NCBI GenBank assembly: GCA_935421135.1
Contig: OW285189.1
Location: 14,033,072-14,097,071 of the forward strand
Reading direction: 5' to 3'
DNA: 64,000 nucleotides
Origin: Bugulina stolonifera
Taxonomy: Eukaryota > Bryozoa > Gymnolaemata > Cheilostomatida > Bugulidae
Shown: positions 47,300 to 57,854 of the stretch, piece after piece
Position numbering within the stretch: the first letter of the stretch is position 1
How the letters are laid out: each line of letters starts with the position of its first letter
Translations under genes and position numbers: made by a program
The notes under the pieces: generated by a model
Seen by the model: the letters and a program-made list of their open reading frames with translations, nothing else
Told to the model about the DNA's origin: nothing
The model's database searches: none

Positions 47300-48841
47300 C
47301 ATCTCTGGATACTATTGAAGTATTTTGACACTTGTCATTAGCTTTGTGGCCATTGCTTATTATAATTACCCTTCTGCAACATAATCACAAGTAATTGAAC
47401 AACATGAAAATAGTTCATAAAAATCATTAGGAAAGGTCAAGAAATATCCTTACTAATTGTAGTAATGTATTAGCTTCGAATAAAAATAAAATTTATGTAG
47501 GCCTATAGACAGTGTTCAAAGTGTAGGTGCATGTGAGGAAATGGTGTGTGGGCTACCTACCTCAATTTTAATTAGTACACAGCCAGCACCTGTGTACCCT
47601 CATGTCAATTGCCTAGTTTTTCTAAAGCTGAACACCGTTTTTCAGAATTAAACCAAAGTTACCAGTTGCTTAATGATTGTTGGTTGCAAAATGTGCCTCT
47701 AATCTATTGGTCTATTAATAAAATATAACAACATATTTAATATTATGCTAATTCCGAGTGTTAAAGTAATCGGCTGTTGCTTGGACCAACAACCTGCACG
47801 CAAATAATGTTCAACTGTATGAGTAAAGTAATTCACTCAATCAGCTGTCTCATAACACAAAAATGTTGATTTGTCTTCCTTTATCATTTCCCAGTTTTTC
47901 GAAAATGTCTGAAGAGAACGATAGCCAAACCCAAGCAGTTGAATTCAACTTACTGTATTTCGACACCAAGCCCAAGACTCAATTGAATATCTATATAAAT
48001 AAAACACCTTTTTATTGGTCTTAGATAATTATTTTTATCTATTAAATTATATTTTTTAATTACCATTATCAATAATTGTATAGTATATAAAGTATATAAT
48101 GTAATAATATGCTATATTTAATTATAATATTTCTGTTCTTCAAAATTTTAATTTTTGTGCATAATATTGAATTCAAACACCTTGCAGGTGCAGTGTAGTC
48201 ACCTCATTTGTTCCGCTTCAAGCAATGTATAGATAATGATCTTATCTGTCTTCGCTTCAGTGTCAACAAGGTACAGGGCAGATGCCACAACTTTAAATTG
48301 CACGAAGATTGAACGTTTGTGCTAGGTCAAAAGTGAAGAAATCTTAAATAGCCTTTGCTCTAGTATGTCAAAACTGAAGTAGAAGTTGTCTTCTCTATAT
48401 TTTGTTGGGTGACTCAACCACAAGCAAACAAAACAAACCTTGTATTATTCCCCAAGAAACCTGGAAATCCTAACTACACATGGTCAGCATCCTATAGACC
48501 TAGCATTAGTCTCCATGTTGGAAAGACATTGGAGAGAATTCCGTTGGGACTATAATATCAAACTATAATTATGGCATGAGATCGCTACTGCCCATCTCTT
48601 GATCTATGAAAAGCGTTGTGTTTGGCACAGTCCGGTATTATTATTTTAGTTCAACAGATAGATATGTTGAAACCACTTGTATACATATTATGTCGACCTA
48701 AAATGGGACACTGCAAAAAAAATACTAGTTCGGGTGTTTTTCCAAAAGCACAGTACGAAGCCTACTTATTGGATATCACCACAGAAGTTCACAGCATTAT
48801 ATAGCTTCTTGGTGCACACCTTTAGAAGTCATTACATCTAT

Positions 48842-49393
48842 TCATCTAATGATTGATATACCACCAAGTAATCTGCTGGACACCAAAGAAAGACTAGTGT
48901 ACATCTGAGCTGGTAAAAGTAGACTCTTTTCAATATCATTAAAAGTCCACTCTTGAAAGTATTCGTAGTAGATGTCTGTAAAACTATTCTCTGGGACATA
49001 GCTATGACAGACATCAAGTCCGCAAACACAACCAAAGGGAAGATAAGCAGATATATATGTATATTCAGCAATGTGGCCCGTGGGTAAAGCAATTTGCAAC
49101 TCAGTAGAAAATAATGTGAGTGTATAGCCTGCTGTTTCAACTATCACCAGAACACTATTGGTTTCACTGGACACAGCCCAGATAGAACTGGAGCCCTATC
49201 TGAACGCATAACTTATCCCAGGAAATGACAACTGTTCTAATGAGCTACCATGAGCTACAGCCCAACACGCATATCTGCATGAGGAAGAATCAGTTACTCG
49301 CTTTCCTTCCATTATAGAGGCCATGAAACAACCAGGAAACAAGTTGAACCTGGTTTTGAAGGCTGATCCACAGTTGTTCAGTACATACACCAC
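48842..49393 (-). pseudogene. Possible decayed ORF, interrupted by one stop
   Basis: Reading from 49393 down to 48842 on the minus strand, one frame stays open for about 183 codons except for a TAG at 49193-49195. The second part includes VETAGYTLTLFSTELQIALP and DVCHSYVPENSF. I recognise no family. Flanking AGTTGTCTTCTCT near 48382 and the inverse AGATAAGACAACT near 49688 could be degenerate terminal repeats of a DNA transposon carrying this frame. Weak evidence. Confidence 0.25.
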
Positions 49394-50220
49394 AGATCAG
49401 TTCAAATATTTGGAGATGTAAGCCCCTCCCCCTACCTCTATCAGTTGGCAACCGTCAAAATTATAATTTAGCCAACAAGTTCAGTTGCGGAACAAATGGG
49501 GAAAGCAACATACAGTATTACAGTCAAGTGATATTATTTTATTATTTACATGCACTAATTTCCTTGTCATCTGTTTATAAGCGGGCAATCACGTTATTCA
49601 TCTTTGCCTTTGTTTTGTGGTCATCTAAACCTAGCGCTTATAAATTAGGTTATTGATCATAATTAGTTGTGTTGTCCTCTCTCAACTAAGATAAGACAAC
49701 TGCTAATTATTTTCTGTGAGAAACCAAACAGTTACAATACCATACTGGGTGTGATTGAATGTATATTTATATTATCTAGCTGTCACTAGGTTTGCTGTTT
49801 GTTTCCATTCAGAATGGTTCCATAAGCACTTCTAGCATTCCTGCACAAGTCATGCATATTATTATAAAAGATAAGGCAACTTAAAAATAGTCAATAATTA
49901 AAACAATGTTAAAATCCGACCTGTATAACTAGATCTATATCTGCCCAATTTATGTCTGAAATTGAAACTGGTACTAGCAAGCTAGCGGTGAAAGCATTGG
50001 TGGTACATTTTGTCATTCACAGCTTAGATTTCCAAAGTTGATTTATTCCTATTGATGTACCATATAACAACTATTATATATGTTACACAGGTTAGGTGTA
50101 AGACTTAGAATACTGATAGGTTTATGAATAGCATCTACATTTTACTAGTCATATAATGGTAATCTCTGCATCGAATGGTGAACTACTGGAGCATTTTCAT
50201 TTATTTGTAATTTTAGTATA

Positions 50221-52796
50221 ATGGATATAGCTTCTGCTGATGTGTTGAGGGAAGCTGCAGCCTGTGGAGATGTGAAGAAGGTTTCTGAACTGCTGACTGC
50301 TAATAACCTCATTCTGGACTCTAAACACACTATCAACAGTTGGTAAGTGGGGTAAAAAAGATTGATTACATGAAGTTGTAAAACATACATGAAAAATGTA
50401 CTAATAAACAGTAAACACAATCATGTCAGATTAAATAATACAAATGTAATATTATGTAGATTGGGGCATTACCATAGATATTGAAGAACACAGCTTAGGG
50501 CAAAATTTCAATCAAGTAGCTTTGTATCAAATGGCGCTTACCTGATGACACCACCAGAAAACCTTGGTATAGATCTAGATCAAGTGGTGTGTAAACTTAC
50601 TGGTGCATCTCACTGGATATTATACCTTCTTTTCATCAAGGACAGCTCTTCACTGGGCGGCCAAGAGGAACCACTTGCCAGTTGTGAAGTTGCTGCTGGA
50701 GAAAGGTGCTGATAAAACTCTACAGACCTCAGATGGAAAAGTTGCTCTAGAGTTAACCACCAACATAGAGATTATTGAAACTTTAGGTGGTGGTCTATGT
50801 AAGTTATAATCTCATAATGCAATTCCATCCCTGTATCAATTCCAAACTTGTCTCCATACCTGTCAAGTGCCTCTGAACGAAATGGGGTATTCAAGCATTT
50901 GGCTTGGCGCCCAATTTTGGTTAGAAAATTTGTATTAAAAATGGGAATCTCCCGCTACTACTATGAACTTCATTGCCTGCAGCAGATACTAGGGAAGCTG
51001 AACCAAAATCTGCCAGTGAATTTGTACCATCTTATTTGAAGACACCCTCTCTACCAACTTATTGCAAAGCTGAAATGAATGCTCCCGTTAAAAAGCCACC
51101 ACAACTTGGCCAAACACAGAATACCTCTACATCAAATCAACAAGGTATGTACATGTAGGTCTCCAGTTAGGTTTAATTTATGGTCCCTAATGAGACACAA
51201 CTCTCTGTACAGTGGGTTTCCATGGTTTAAATTCAGTGCGGGCTTAGTTTTAGTTAATGGAATGGTACGCCAAAGATTAGTAACAAGGATGGGGAAAGGA
51301 AAGATGGTTCAATAAATGATATTAACTTGTCCCTCCGAACACACCTGATAACAGTGTTTTGTGGTTCAGTGATGCATTTTCTGCCATTCTCACATAACTG
51401 TCAACGGGAATCCTCTTGTGATGCTAAGGCTCAGTGAGGTATCTAATGACTATTTTTAATAACAAGTACCGCTATAGTGCATCAATATTCCCAGCCTACC
51501 ACCTGGATATATCCATCTGAAGTTTAACCTTTTGGTTTTTCACTGGCACAGTCTGCTTTTAACACAAGACATCACAAGTCACGTCTCTACCTATAATTGA
51601 TAGCGTAATTACATTAGTTGAAGCTTAAAGAGTTAGTGCTATGGTAACCCCCTCCCGCCCCAATAGTTGTGTCCCCTGTCATTGAACTTCTGTGACATCA
51701 GCCTTTAGTGACTGTGGTTGTGAATTTTGTTCTCACAGCGGTGGCAACATGTACTTCTCATAAAACTGATTTTATGCAAAGTTATGACCAACAGATAAGT
51801 TCAAGCGACTTTCATTCCTTGTACAATAGTGCAATGAAGCTGATTCTTATATCTCAAAACTGTCATTCTACTAAATCATAATTATATTAAGTAGTTTCCA
51901 AAAATATTATACCCAAGTCTCAGAGATTGATATGAAAGGTGCCTTATCTTCAGTCAAAGAGGAATGAAACCAAACTAACTTCCAAGTTCTGTTGGGTATA
52001 TGGTTATGAATATAGAGAGTTTAGCCAGTTTTGATGAATAAACTTTGTCTAGCCAAAGGTTTATACAGATATTGTAGTTTTATGTATTGTGAAACAAGGT
52101 ACTCATGTGGAAAGTTTTTATGCGACAAGTTGACAGCAATGAATTTGCGACATCCGCCAGATTTCAACTAATTTTGATTTTTAATGTGATATTTTTTAAT
52201 TAATTAATTAAAATTAATTATCTGTAAGTTGTGTTCTTCTAAATGTAATCTACACAGTTTTGAACTATCCTGTTTGAAAACGTCCTGTTTTGAACTGTCT
52301 GTCTTTTTCTAAATGTAGTCATTAGCTGTTTACTCTTCAGCAGACAGTGTGTTGACACCATACACCCTAGCGCCAAAATTCACTAAAACTATATAAAAGA
52401 TGAACTACCTCAAGCTATTGCATTTATCTACTTGCACATGTATATCATTTATCTAGCCCAGCAATACAGGAGGGTTTAAATTTGCTGCTTTTCTACACAG
52501 ATTCTGGCACCAATGTGGAGGTGGTTTTGAAGGCAAGAGTAGCTAATGGAATTGAGCAAGATTTTATCGAAGTAGAGTTGGAAAATACTAACAGAACACT
52601 CAAAGGGTTACTGGATTTGCTCTCCCAAGAACTACAAGTCCCGCCAGAACACATCTCCAAGATTAGAAAACTTCCCAATACCATCATCCGTAAAGATAAG
52701 GATGTAGGAAGATTAACAGACTTTCAAGAATTAGAAATCTTCTTATCCACAGAATCAGTTGGAATAAAATTGTGCTCTAACTCAGTTTTGTATTAA
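50221..52796 (+). CDS. ANKRD40: ANKRD40, ankyrin-repeat protein (four exons)
   Basis: Exons are 50221-50342, 50641-50798, 50983-51144 and 52501-52796. All phases close, giving 245 aa. The N-terminus has two ankyrin-type units: LREAAACGDVKKVSELL, then W41 followed by TALHWAAKRNHLPVVKLLLE and KGADK. A short linker contains SEFVPSYLKTPSLPTY, matching the human ANKRD40 block SELPFVPNYL. The last exon (from residue 148) is the family's conserved C-terminal domain, with DFIEVELENTNRTLKGLL, SKIRKLPNTIIRKDKDVGRL and DFQELEIFL. It is shorter than human ANKRD40 (about 368 aa), mainly in the linker; an extra exon in the 1.36-kb last intron cannot be excluded. The molecular role of this family is poorly defined. 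AATAAA motifs begin within a few bases of the stop. The next gene converges 26 bp away. Confidence 0.93.
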
Positions 52797-52822
52797 TGTA
52801 ATAAAATAAATTGAATGTTATA

Positions 52823-55800
52823 TCAATTATCACTGCTAAAACGATAATCATAACATTGTTGTAGTCGTTTCATTTCACAATTATTTCTGTGAACTCTAAA
52901 CCATACCTCTTCTTCGATTCCCAATCTTAAGCTAATAAAGTGAAGGTTTGCCCCACTGAGAGCCAACGGTGAACCCATAAATAAATTCACCACCTCACTG
53001 ATGCTCAAACATCTCCGTTGAACGTCTGCGATAGCAATATTTTTTGATTCTTTTGACAGCATGAAGTTTTTAGCCTCTTCTAAGCCCATCCACATCCCAT
53101 TAGGGTATCCAAGTCCAAGTTTATTATCCATTAGCACCTTGAAAAACCTTTGGCAGAAGTAACGGACATCGCCCTCAGCTGATGTATTTGGATGAGTATT
53201 GCTCATGTTTTTGTCTTTTGATACCAGCTGCTTTGACGCAGCTTCTTTAATGTTTTTGTGATTGATTGAAGTTAGGCTGGATAAATTTTGGTTCAGTGTA
53301 CATGTGTCAACTCTTTGTTTTTTAGTACTCCCGTGTTGGTGATTACTAGCTGAGCGTTTGTCGGTATGCCTGGGGTATAGGCAAGTCTTTGAGTTAGCAT
53401 CATTCCCTTTATTCGTCCCTGTCAGTATTTGATCAGATGCATTTCGAATTGCATCTTTTGTATCTTGCGTTGCCTCATCTTTACTCGATGAGTACGCTTG
53501 CTTAGTAGATGAAGGCTTTTCTTTCGAAATTGAAGGTTTTGCCTTAGCAAACAAAGGCTTTTGCTCAGCAGGCAGGGACTTCTCCTTAGTAGCTAACTTT
53601 TTGTTTGCAGGTGAGAGATTTTCCCTAACAGCCAAGGACTTGTTAGCAGCCGGGGATTTCTTATTTACAGTTGAGGTCTTTCCCTTATTGGTGCCATTGT
53701 CAGATTGGTATTTGATGGGTTCAGATGTAACACTTTTAGACGGGCTAGCTAGTTGTGTCTTTGGGTTAGCATCATTCCCTTTATTCGTCCCTGTCAGTAT
53801 TTGATCAGATGCATTTCGAATTGCATCTTTTGTACCTTGCATTGCCTCATCTTTACTCGATGAGCACGTTTGCTTAGTAGATGAAGGCTTTTCTTTCGAA
53901 ATTGAAGGTTTTGCATTAGCAAACAAAGGCTTTTGCTCAGCAGGCAAGGACTTCTCCTTAGTAGCCAACTTTTTGTTTGCAGGTGAGAGATTTTCCCTAA
54001 CAGCCAAGGACTTGCTAGCAGCCGGGGATTTCTTATTTTCAGTTGAGGTCTTTCCCTTATTGGTGCCATTGTCAGATTGGCATTTGATGGATTCAGATGT
54101 AACACTTTTAGACGGGCTAGATAGTTGTGTCTTTGGGTTAGCATCATTCCCTTTATTCGTCCCTGTCAGTATTTGATCAGATGCATTTCGAATTGCATCT
54201 TTTGGACCTTGCGTTGTCTTATCTTTACTCGATGAGCACGTTTGCTTAGTAGATGAAGGCTTTTCTTTCGAAATTGAAGGTTTTGCATTAGCAAACAAAG
54301 GCTTTTGCTCAGCAGGCAAGGACTTCTCCTTAGTAGCTAACTTTTTGTTTGCAGCTGAGAGATTTTCCCTAACAGCCAAGGACTTGTTAGCAGCCGGGGA
54401 TTTCTTATTTTCAGTTGAGGTCTTTCCCTTATTGGTGCCATTGTCAGATTGGCATTTGATGGATTCAGATGTAACAATTCTAGACGGGATAGATAGTTGT
54501 GTCTTTGGGTTAGCATCATTCCCTTTATTCGTCCCTGTCAGTATTTGATCAGATGCATTTCGAATTGCATCTTTTGTACCTTGCGTTGCCTCATCTTTAC
54601 TCGATGAGCACGTTTGCTTAGTAGATGAAAGCTTTTCTTTCGAAATTGAAGGTTTTGCATTAGCAAACAAAGGCTTTTGCTCAGCAGGCAAGGACTTCTC
54701 CTTAGTAGCCAACTTTTTGTTTGCAGGTGAGAGATTTTCCCTAACAGCCAAGGACTTGCTAGCAGCCGGGGATTTCTTATTTTCAGTTGAGGTCTTTCCC
54801 TTATTGGTGCCATTGTCAGATTGGCATTTGATGGATTCAGATGTAACACTTTTAGACGGGCTAGATAGTTGTGTCTTTGGGTTAGCATCATTCCCTTTAT
54901 TCGTCCCTGTCAGTATTTGATCAGATGCATTTCGAATTGCATCTTTTGGACCTTGCGTTGTCTTATCTTTACTCGATGAGCACGTTTGCTTAGTAGATGA
55001 AGGCTTTTCTTTCGAAATTGAAGGTTTTGCATTAGCAAACAAAGGCTTTTGCTCAGCAGGCAAGGACTTCTCCTTAGTAGCTAACTTTTTGTTTGCAGCT
55101 GAGAGATTTTCCCTAACAGCCAAGGACTTGTTAGCAGCCGGGGATTTCTTATTTTCAGTTGAGGTCTTTCCCTTATTGGTGCCATTGTCAGATTGGCATT
55201 TGATGGATTCAGATGTAACAATTCTAGACGGGATAGATAGTTGTGTCTTTGGGTTAGCATCATTCCCTTTATTCGTCCCTGTCAGTATTTGATCAGATGC
55301 ATTTCGAATTGCATCTTTTGTACCTTGCGTTGCCTCATCTTTACTCGATGAGCACGTTTGCTTAGTAGATGAAGGCTTTTCTTTCGAAATTGAAGGTTTT
55401 GCCTTAGCAAACAAAGGTTTTTGCTCAGCAGGCAAAGACTTCTCCTTAGTAGCTAACTTTTTGTTTGCAGGTGAGAGATTTTCCTTAACAGCCAAGGACT
55501 TGTTAGCAGCCGAGGATTTCTTATTTACAGTTGAGGTCTTTCCCTTATTGGTCCCATTTTCAGATTGGCATTTGATGGATTCAGATGTAACGAGGAAAAA
55601 TGATTCCTGGGCCAATCTAGGTTTCTCTGGAGATATCTGTTGTGGCATTTGGTGTACATGAGATTTGGACATTGAGCTAGAATTAGTTGTCAATTCTGAT
55701 GATTTTGTACAGGAATCTTGTGTTTCCACTCCTAAACTAATTGCATTTGACTGCTGAGTAACATTTACAGCTGAAATCATAGCAATTTCTACTGACTGTT

Positions 55801-57854
55801 GAGGAATATTACCTGGATTAATAGGTTTAGATATATGTACACTATTTAAACATAATGCAGACTCTTGCTGCATGGAAAAACTAGGTATTTGTGTGGAGCT
55901 GCTTTTGCTGAAATTGACTCCGGCAACAGTGTCTGGAATTACATCTAATTGTTCAGTTCGTGCAAGCAACTTAGTTTCATACAGATTATAATATTCCTCA
56001 TCAGTATGTTCACTAGTTACATATTCATGCAAGTCTTTTCGCAATTCTAGTCCAGAAAGTTCTTGGGTGTTTTCAGTAGTGTTGTGGGTATCACTGTCAA
56101 CCATTCCGTCTTCTCCTTGAAAAAAGAAAATATGTGATGCTGCTAAAACAATGACCAGAGCACTTTAGAGTCAAATGGATTGACCAACATGTACTGTAAT
56201 TTACTAATTTCTCCTGTGTTGATTTGACCAATATGTTACTTCTCCTTTGTTGATCAGAATGTGAAGTTGTCCTCTCTTTTTTCTGTTCATCTGGATGTCA
56301 GTTTTTCTAAGCAAAACTTTTTCAACCTTAGAGCCACAATTATTCCATAAAGAAATCACTTTCTGCTCAAAGAGGCATATCTTCCCCCTTTCAAAAATGA
56401 TTTTTCTATAGCATGACCCTTAGGGTGTCTAGGATCTAGACAAGTATGGAGCTCTGTGACAACATATGGAAGTTGAAGGTTATCCCCTCAGTTTAGGTTC
56501 AGAAACTGGGCTGGGTAGAGCTCTCCTTGACAGGAGTGTGGGCATAAATGTGTGATCCTGTCAGAGTGAGTGAATTGTATCAAATAATTGTGTGCTAGCA
56601 AAAATCTTGGGAAAATGCATGAAAAGAAAAGAGAGGACAACTTAGCATTATCAATAGATTGGTGCATTAGCAGCATTGTGATAATGTACTGAATAGAGGA
56701 AGGTTATAATGTGCTTTTCACAGTGTGCCATGAGTGAATAGTGACCAGTACATAAAGCTACAGTGCACATAGAAATTAGAAATACTTGTAGATCTGAATT
56801 GGGTAATAAACCGTTCTATTTCACTAATGAGCACAATTTCAGTTATCTAAAAATCTATAGTGATACATACCTAAATTCTACAATAATAGTGACTGCCATG
56901 TAAATGTAGGTTATCTAATCTTTATTTTGTAATCATGAAAAACGTCTCATTTGAAAAGAATCATCGATATTATAAGCAGTTATAAATCAAAAGTATACAA
57001 TTGCATATTTTTATTTTTACAATTTGCATCAGTTTATGTGTTGAGGTTTGAAGTGGAGTACAAAAGTCATACAACTAACAGTTGATACATGTAGGTCTGG
57101 TTTAATGAAACATACCGTTCGCATGCTGGTTTGTCGCTACAGTGCGTTTCTCATTCACCATTGGAATCACCTTAGCAGTTTTGACCTTCCCCTTTACGTT
57201 GGCTCCATTTGTGATTTTTAAAGTGCATATTTCTTCGTCTGATTTTGACAAGAGAAGACAAAAGCATTTAATGTAGGCCTACATGGCATGTCATCATTCC
57301 CAATTTAATAAAAGAACAGTTTTAAAATGTTAGTTGGAAACAGTATGTGTAAAAACTGTGTAGTTGAGACATAGGGAGGATTACTGTACTTTTGTGTTAT
57401 ATTGAATAGTGTTACAATTATAGGCATAACTATTAAAATTTAATGTAATAATGCATTTTTTAAACTTAACAAAAGTGAAGCAAACCTGTCTTTTTATATT
57501 CAACAGTAGAAGATCAATATTATTCTCCAGTATTATAGTGCAGATTTCCTCACCTAAAGGACAAAAGGTATCAGTATCACCGCCTAGACTTTTAAATCTC
57601 TGGGATAATATTGAATCAGAAGTATTCCTTTCTTTGCGATTAACACGGAACCTTAAATGACATGGCTGTGATTTTGGTTTCAGCGGTCCTCCACGTAACA
57701 GCGCTGCCTCATATGTATCATCTGTCTCGAGATTTGGTGTCTGAGTGCAAGCTGACAAAGTCATCACTTTCTTTTGTAGAGAAATTACTGTTGAAAGCTT
57801 AACTTGCACAGCAGCATCTTGGCATTTGGTTGATAGTGCTTCACTGGTCTCCAT
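52823..57854 (-). CDS. Unrecognised 1238-aa protein with six 124-aa repeats (three exons)
   Basis: Exons in transcript order are 57554-57854, 57116-57238 and 52823-56115, with closing phases (1, 1). The ATG at 57854 follows an acceptor-like GGTTGCAG, so a 5' UTR intron or an earlier exon is possible. Residues 1-316 are non-repetitive and rich in Thr/Ser/Glu. Residues about 317-1060 are six tandem 124-aa units rich in Lys, Ser, Ala and Pro, predicted disordered; typical pieces are ANKKLATKEKSLPAEQKPLF and SISKEKPSSTKQ. The last ~115 residues form a compact, probably folded domain (YFCQRFFKVLMDNKLGLGYP, SISEVVNLFMGSPLALSGAN, EEVWFRVHRNNCEMKRLQQ). I recognise neither the domain nor the protein. 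The basic repeats recall chromatin- or nucleic-acid-binding tails, but that is only a compositional impression. Confidence 0.82.
53360..55591 (-). repeat. Coding tandem array, six units of 372 bp, partly as 744-bp dimers
   Basis: The same sequence recurs every 372 bp (for example at 53601, 53973, 54345, 54717, 55089 and 55461). Units 2 and 4 (N to C) encode the same variant (SAANKK, KDKTTQGPKD, SSPSKS). Units 3 and 5 share another (PAASKS, TQGTKD or MQGTKD). Outer units 1 and 6 differ most and keep TVNKK and AKAK. This is a higher-order A-B-A-B structure produced by duplication of a 744-bp dimer inside an older array. Frame is kept throughout. Confidence 0.97.
56264..56644. mobile_element. 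Foldback element with AAGTTGTCCTCTCTTTT termini
   Basis: AAGTTGTCCTCTCTTTT at 56264-56280 recurs inverted at the right end (AAAAGAGAGGACAACTT, ending 56643). Similarity continues a further 8-10 bp inward, to TTCAT/ATGAA. The total length is about 380 bp and the interior has no recognisable gene. It lies in the second intron of the 1238-aa protein gene. Related half-ends occur elsewhere in the window (23420, 48382, 62813). Confidence 0.75.

Larger units (their letters stand above)
44708..50220. other. Gene-poor stretch between the CCDC15-like gene and ANKRD40
   Basis: No intact gene is supported. The left end should hold the promoter of the minus-strand CCDC15-like gene. Visible are ATT-rich low-complexity tracts (about 45420-45500 and 46140-46195), a pair of E-boxes (45849-45865), a G-run (47276-47299) and a decayed-looking minus-strand open stretch (48842-49393). 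The right end should contain the 5' UTR exon of ANKRD40, whose first coding exon is preceded by a TTTTAG acceptor. Confidence 0.4.

Noticed and set aside
53601..55661. Series of repeated plus-strand 66-67-codon ORFs
   Set aside because: They are antisense shadows of the 372-bp coding repeats and recur only because the repeats do.
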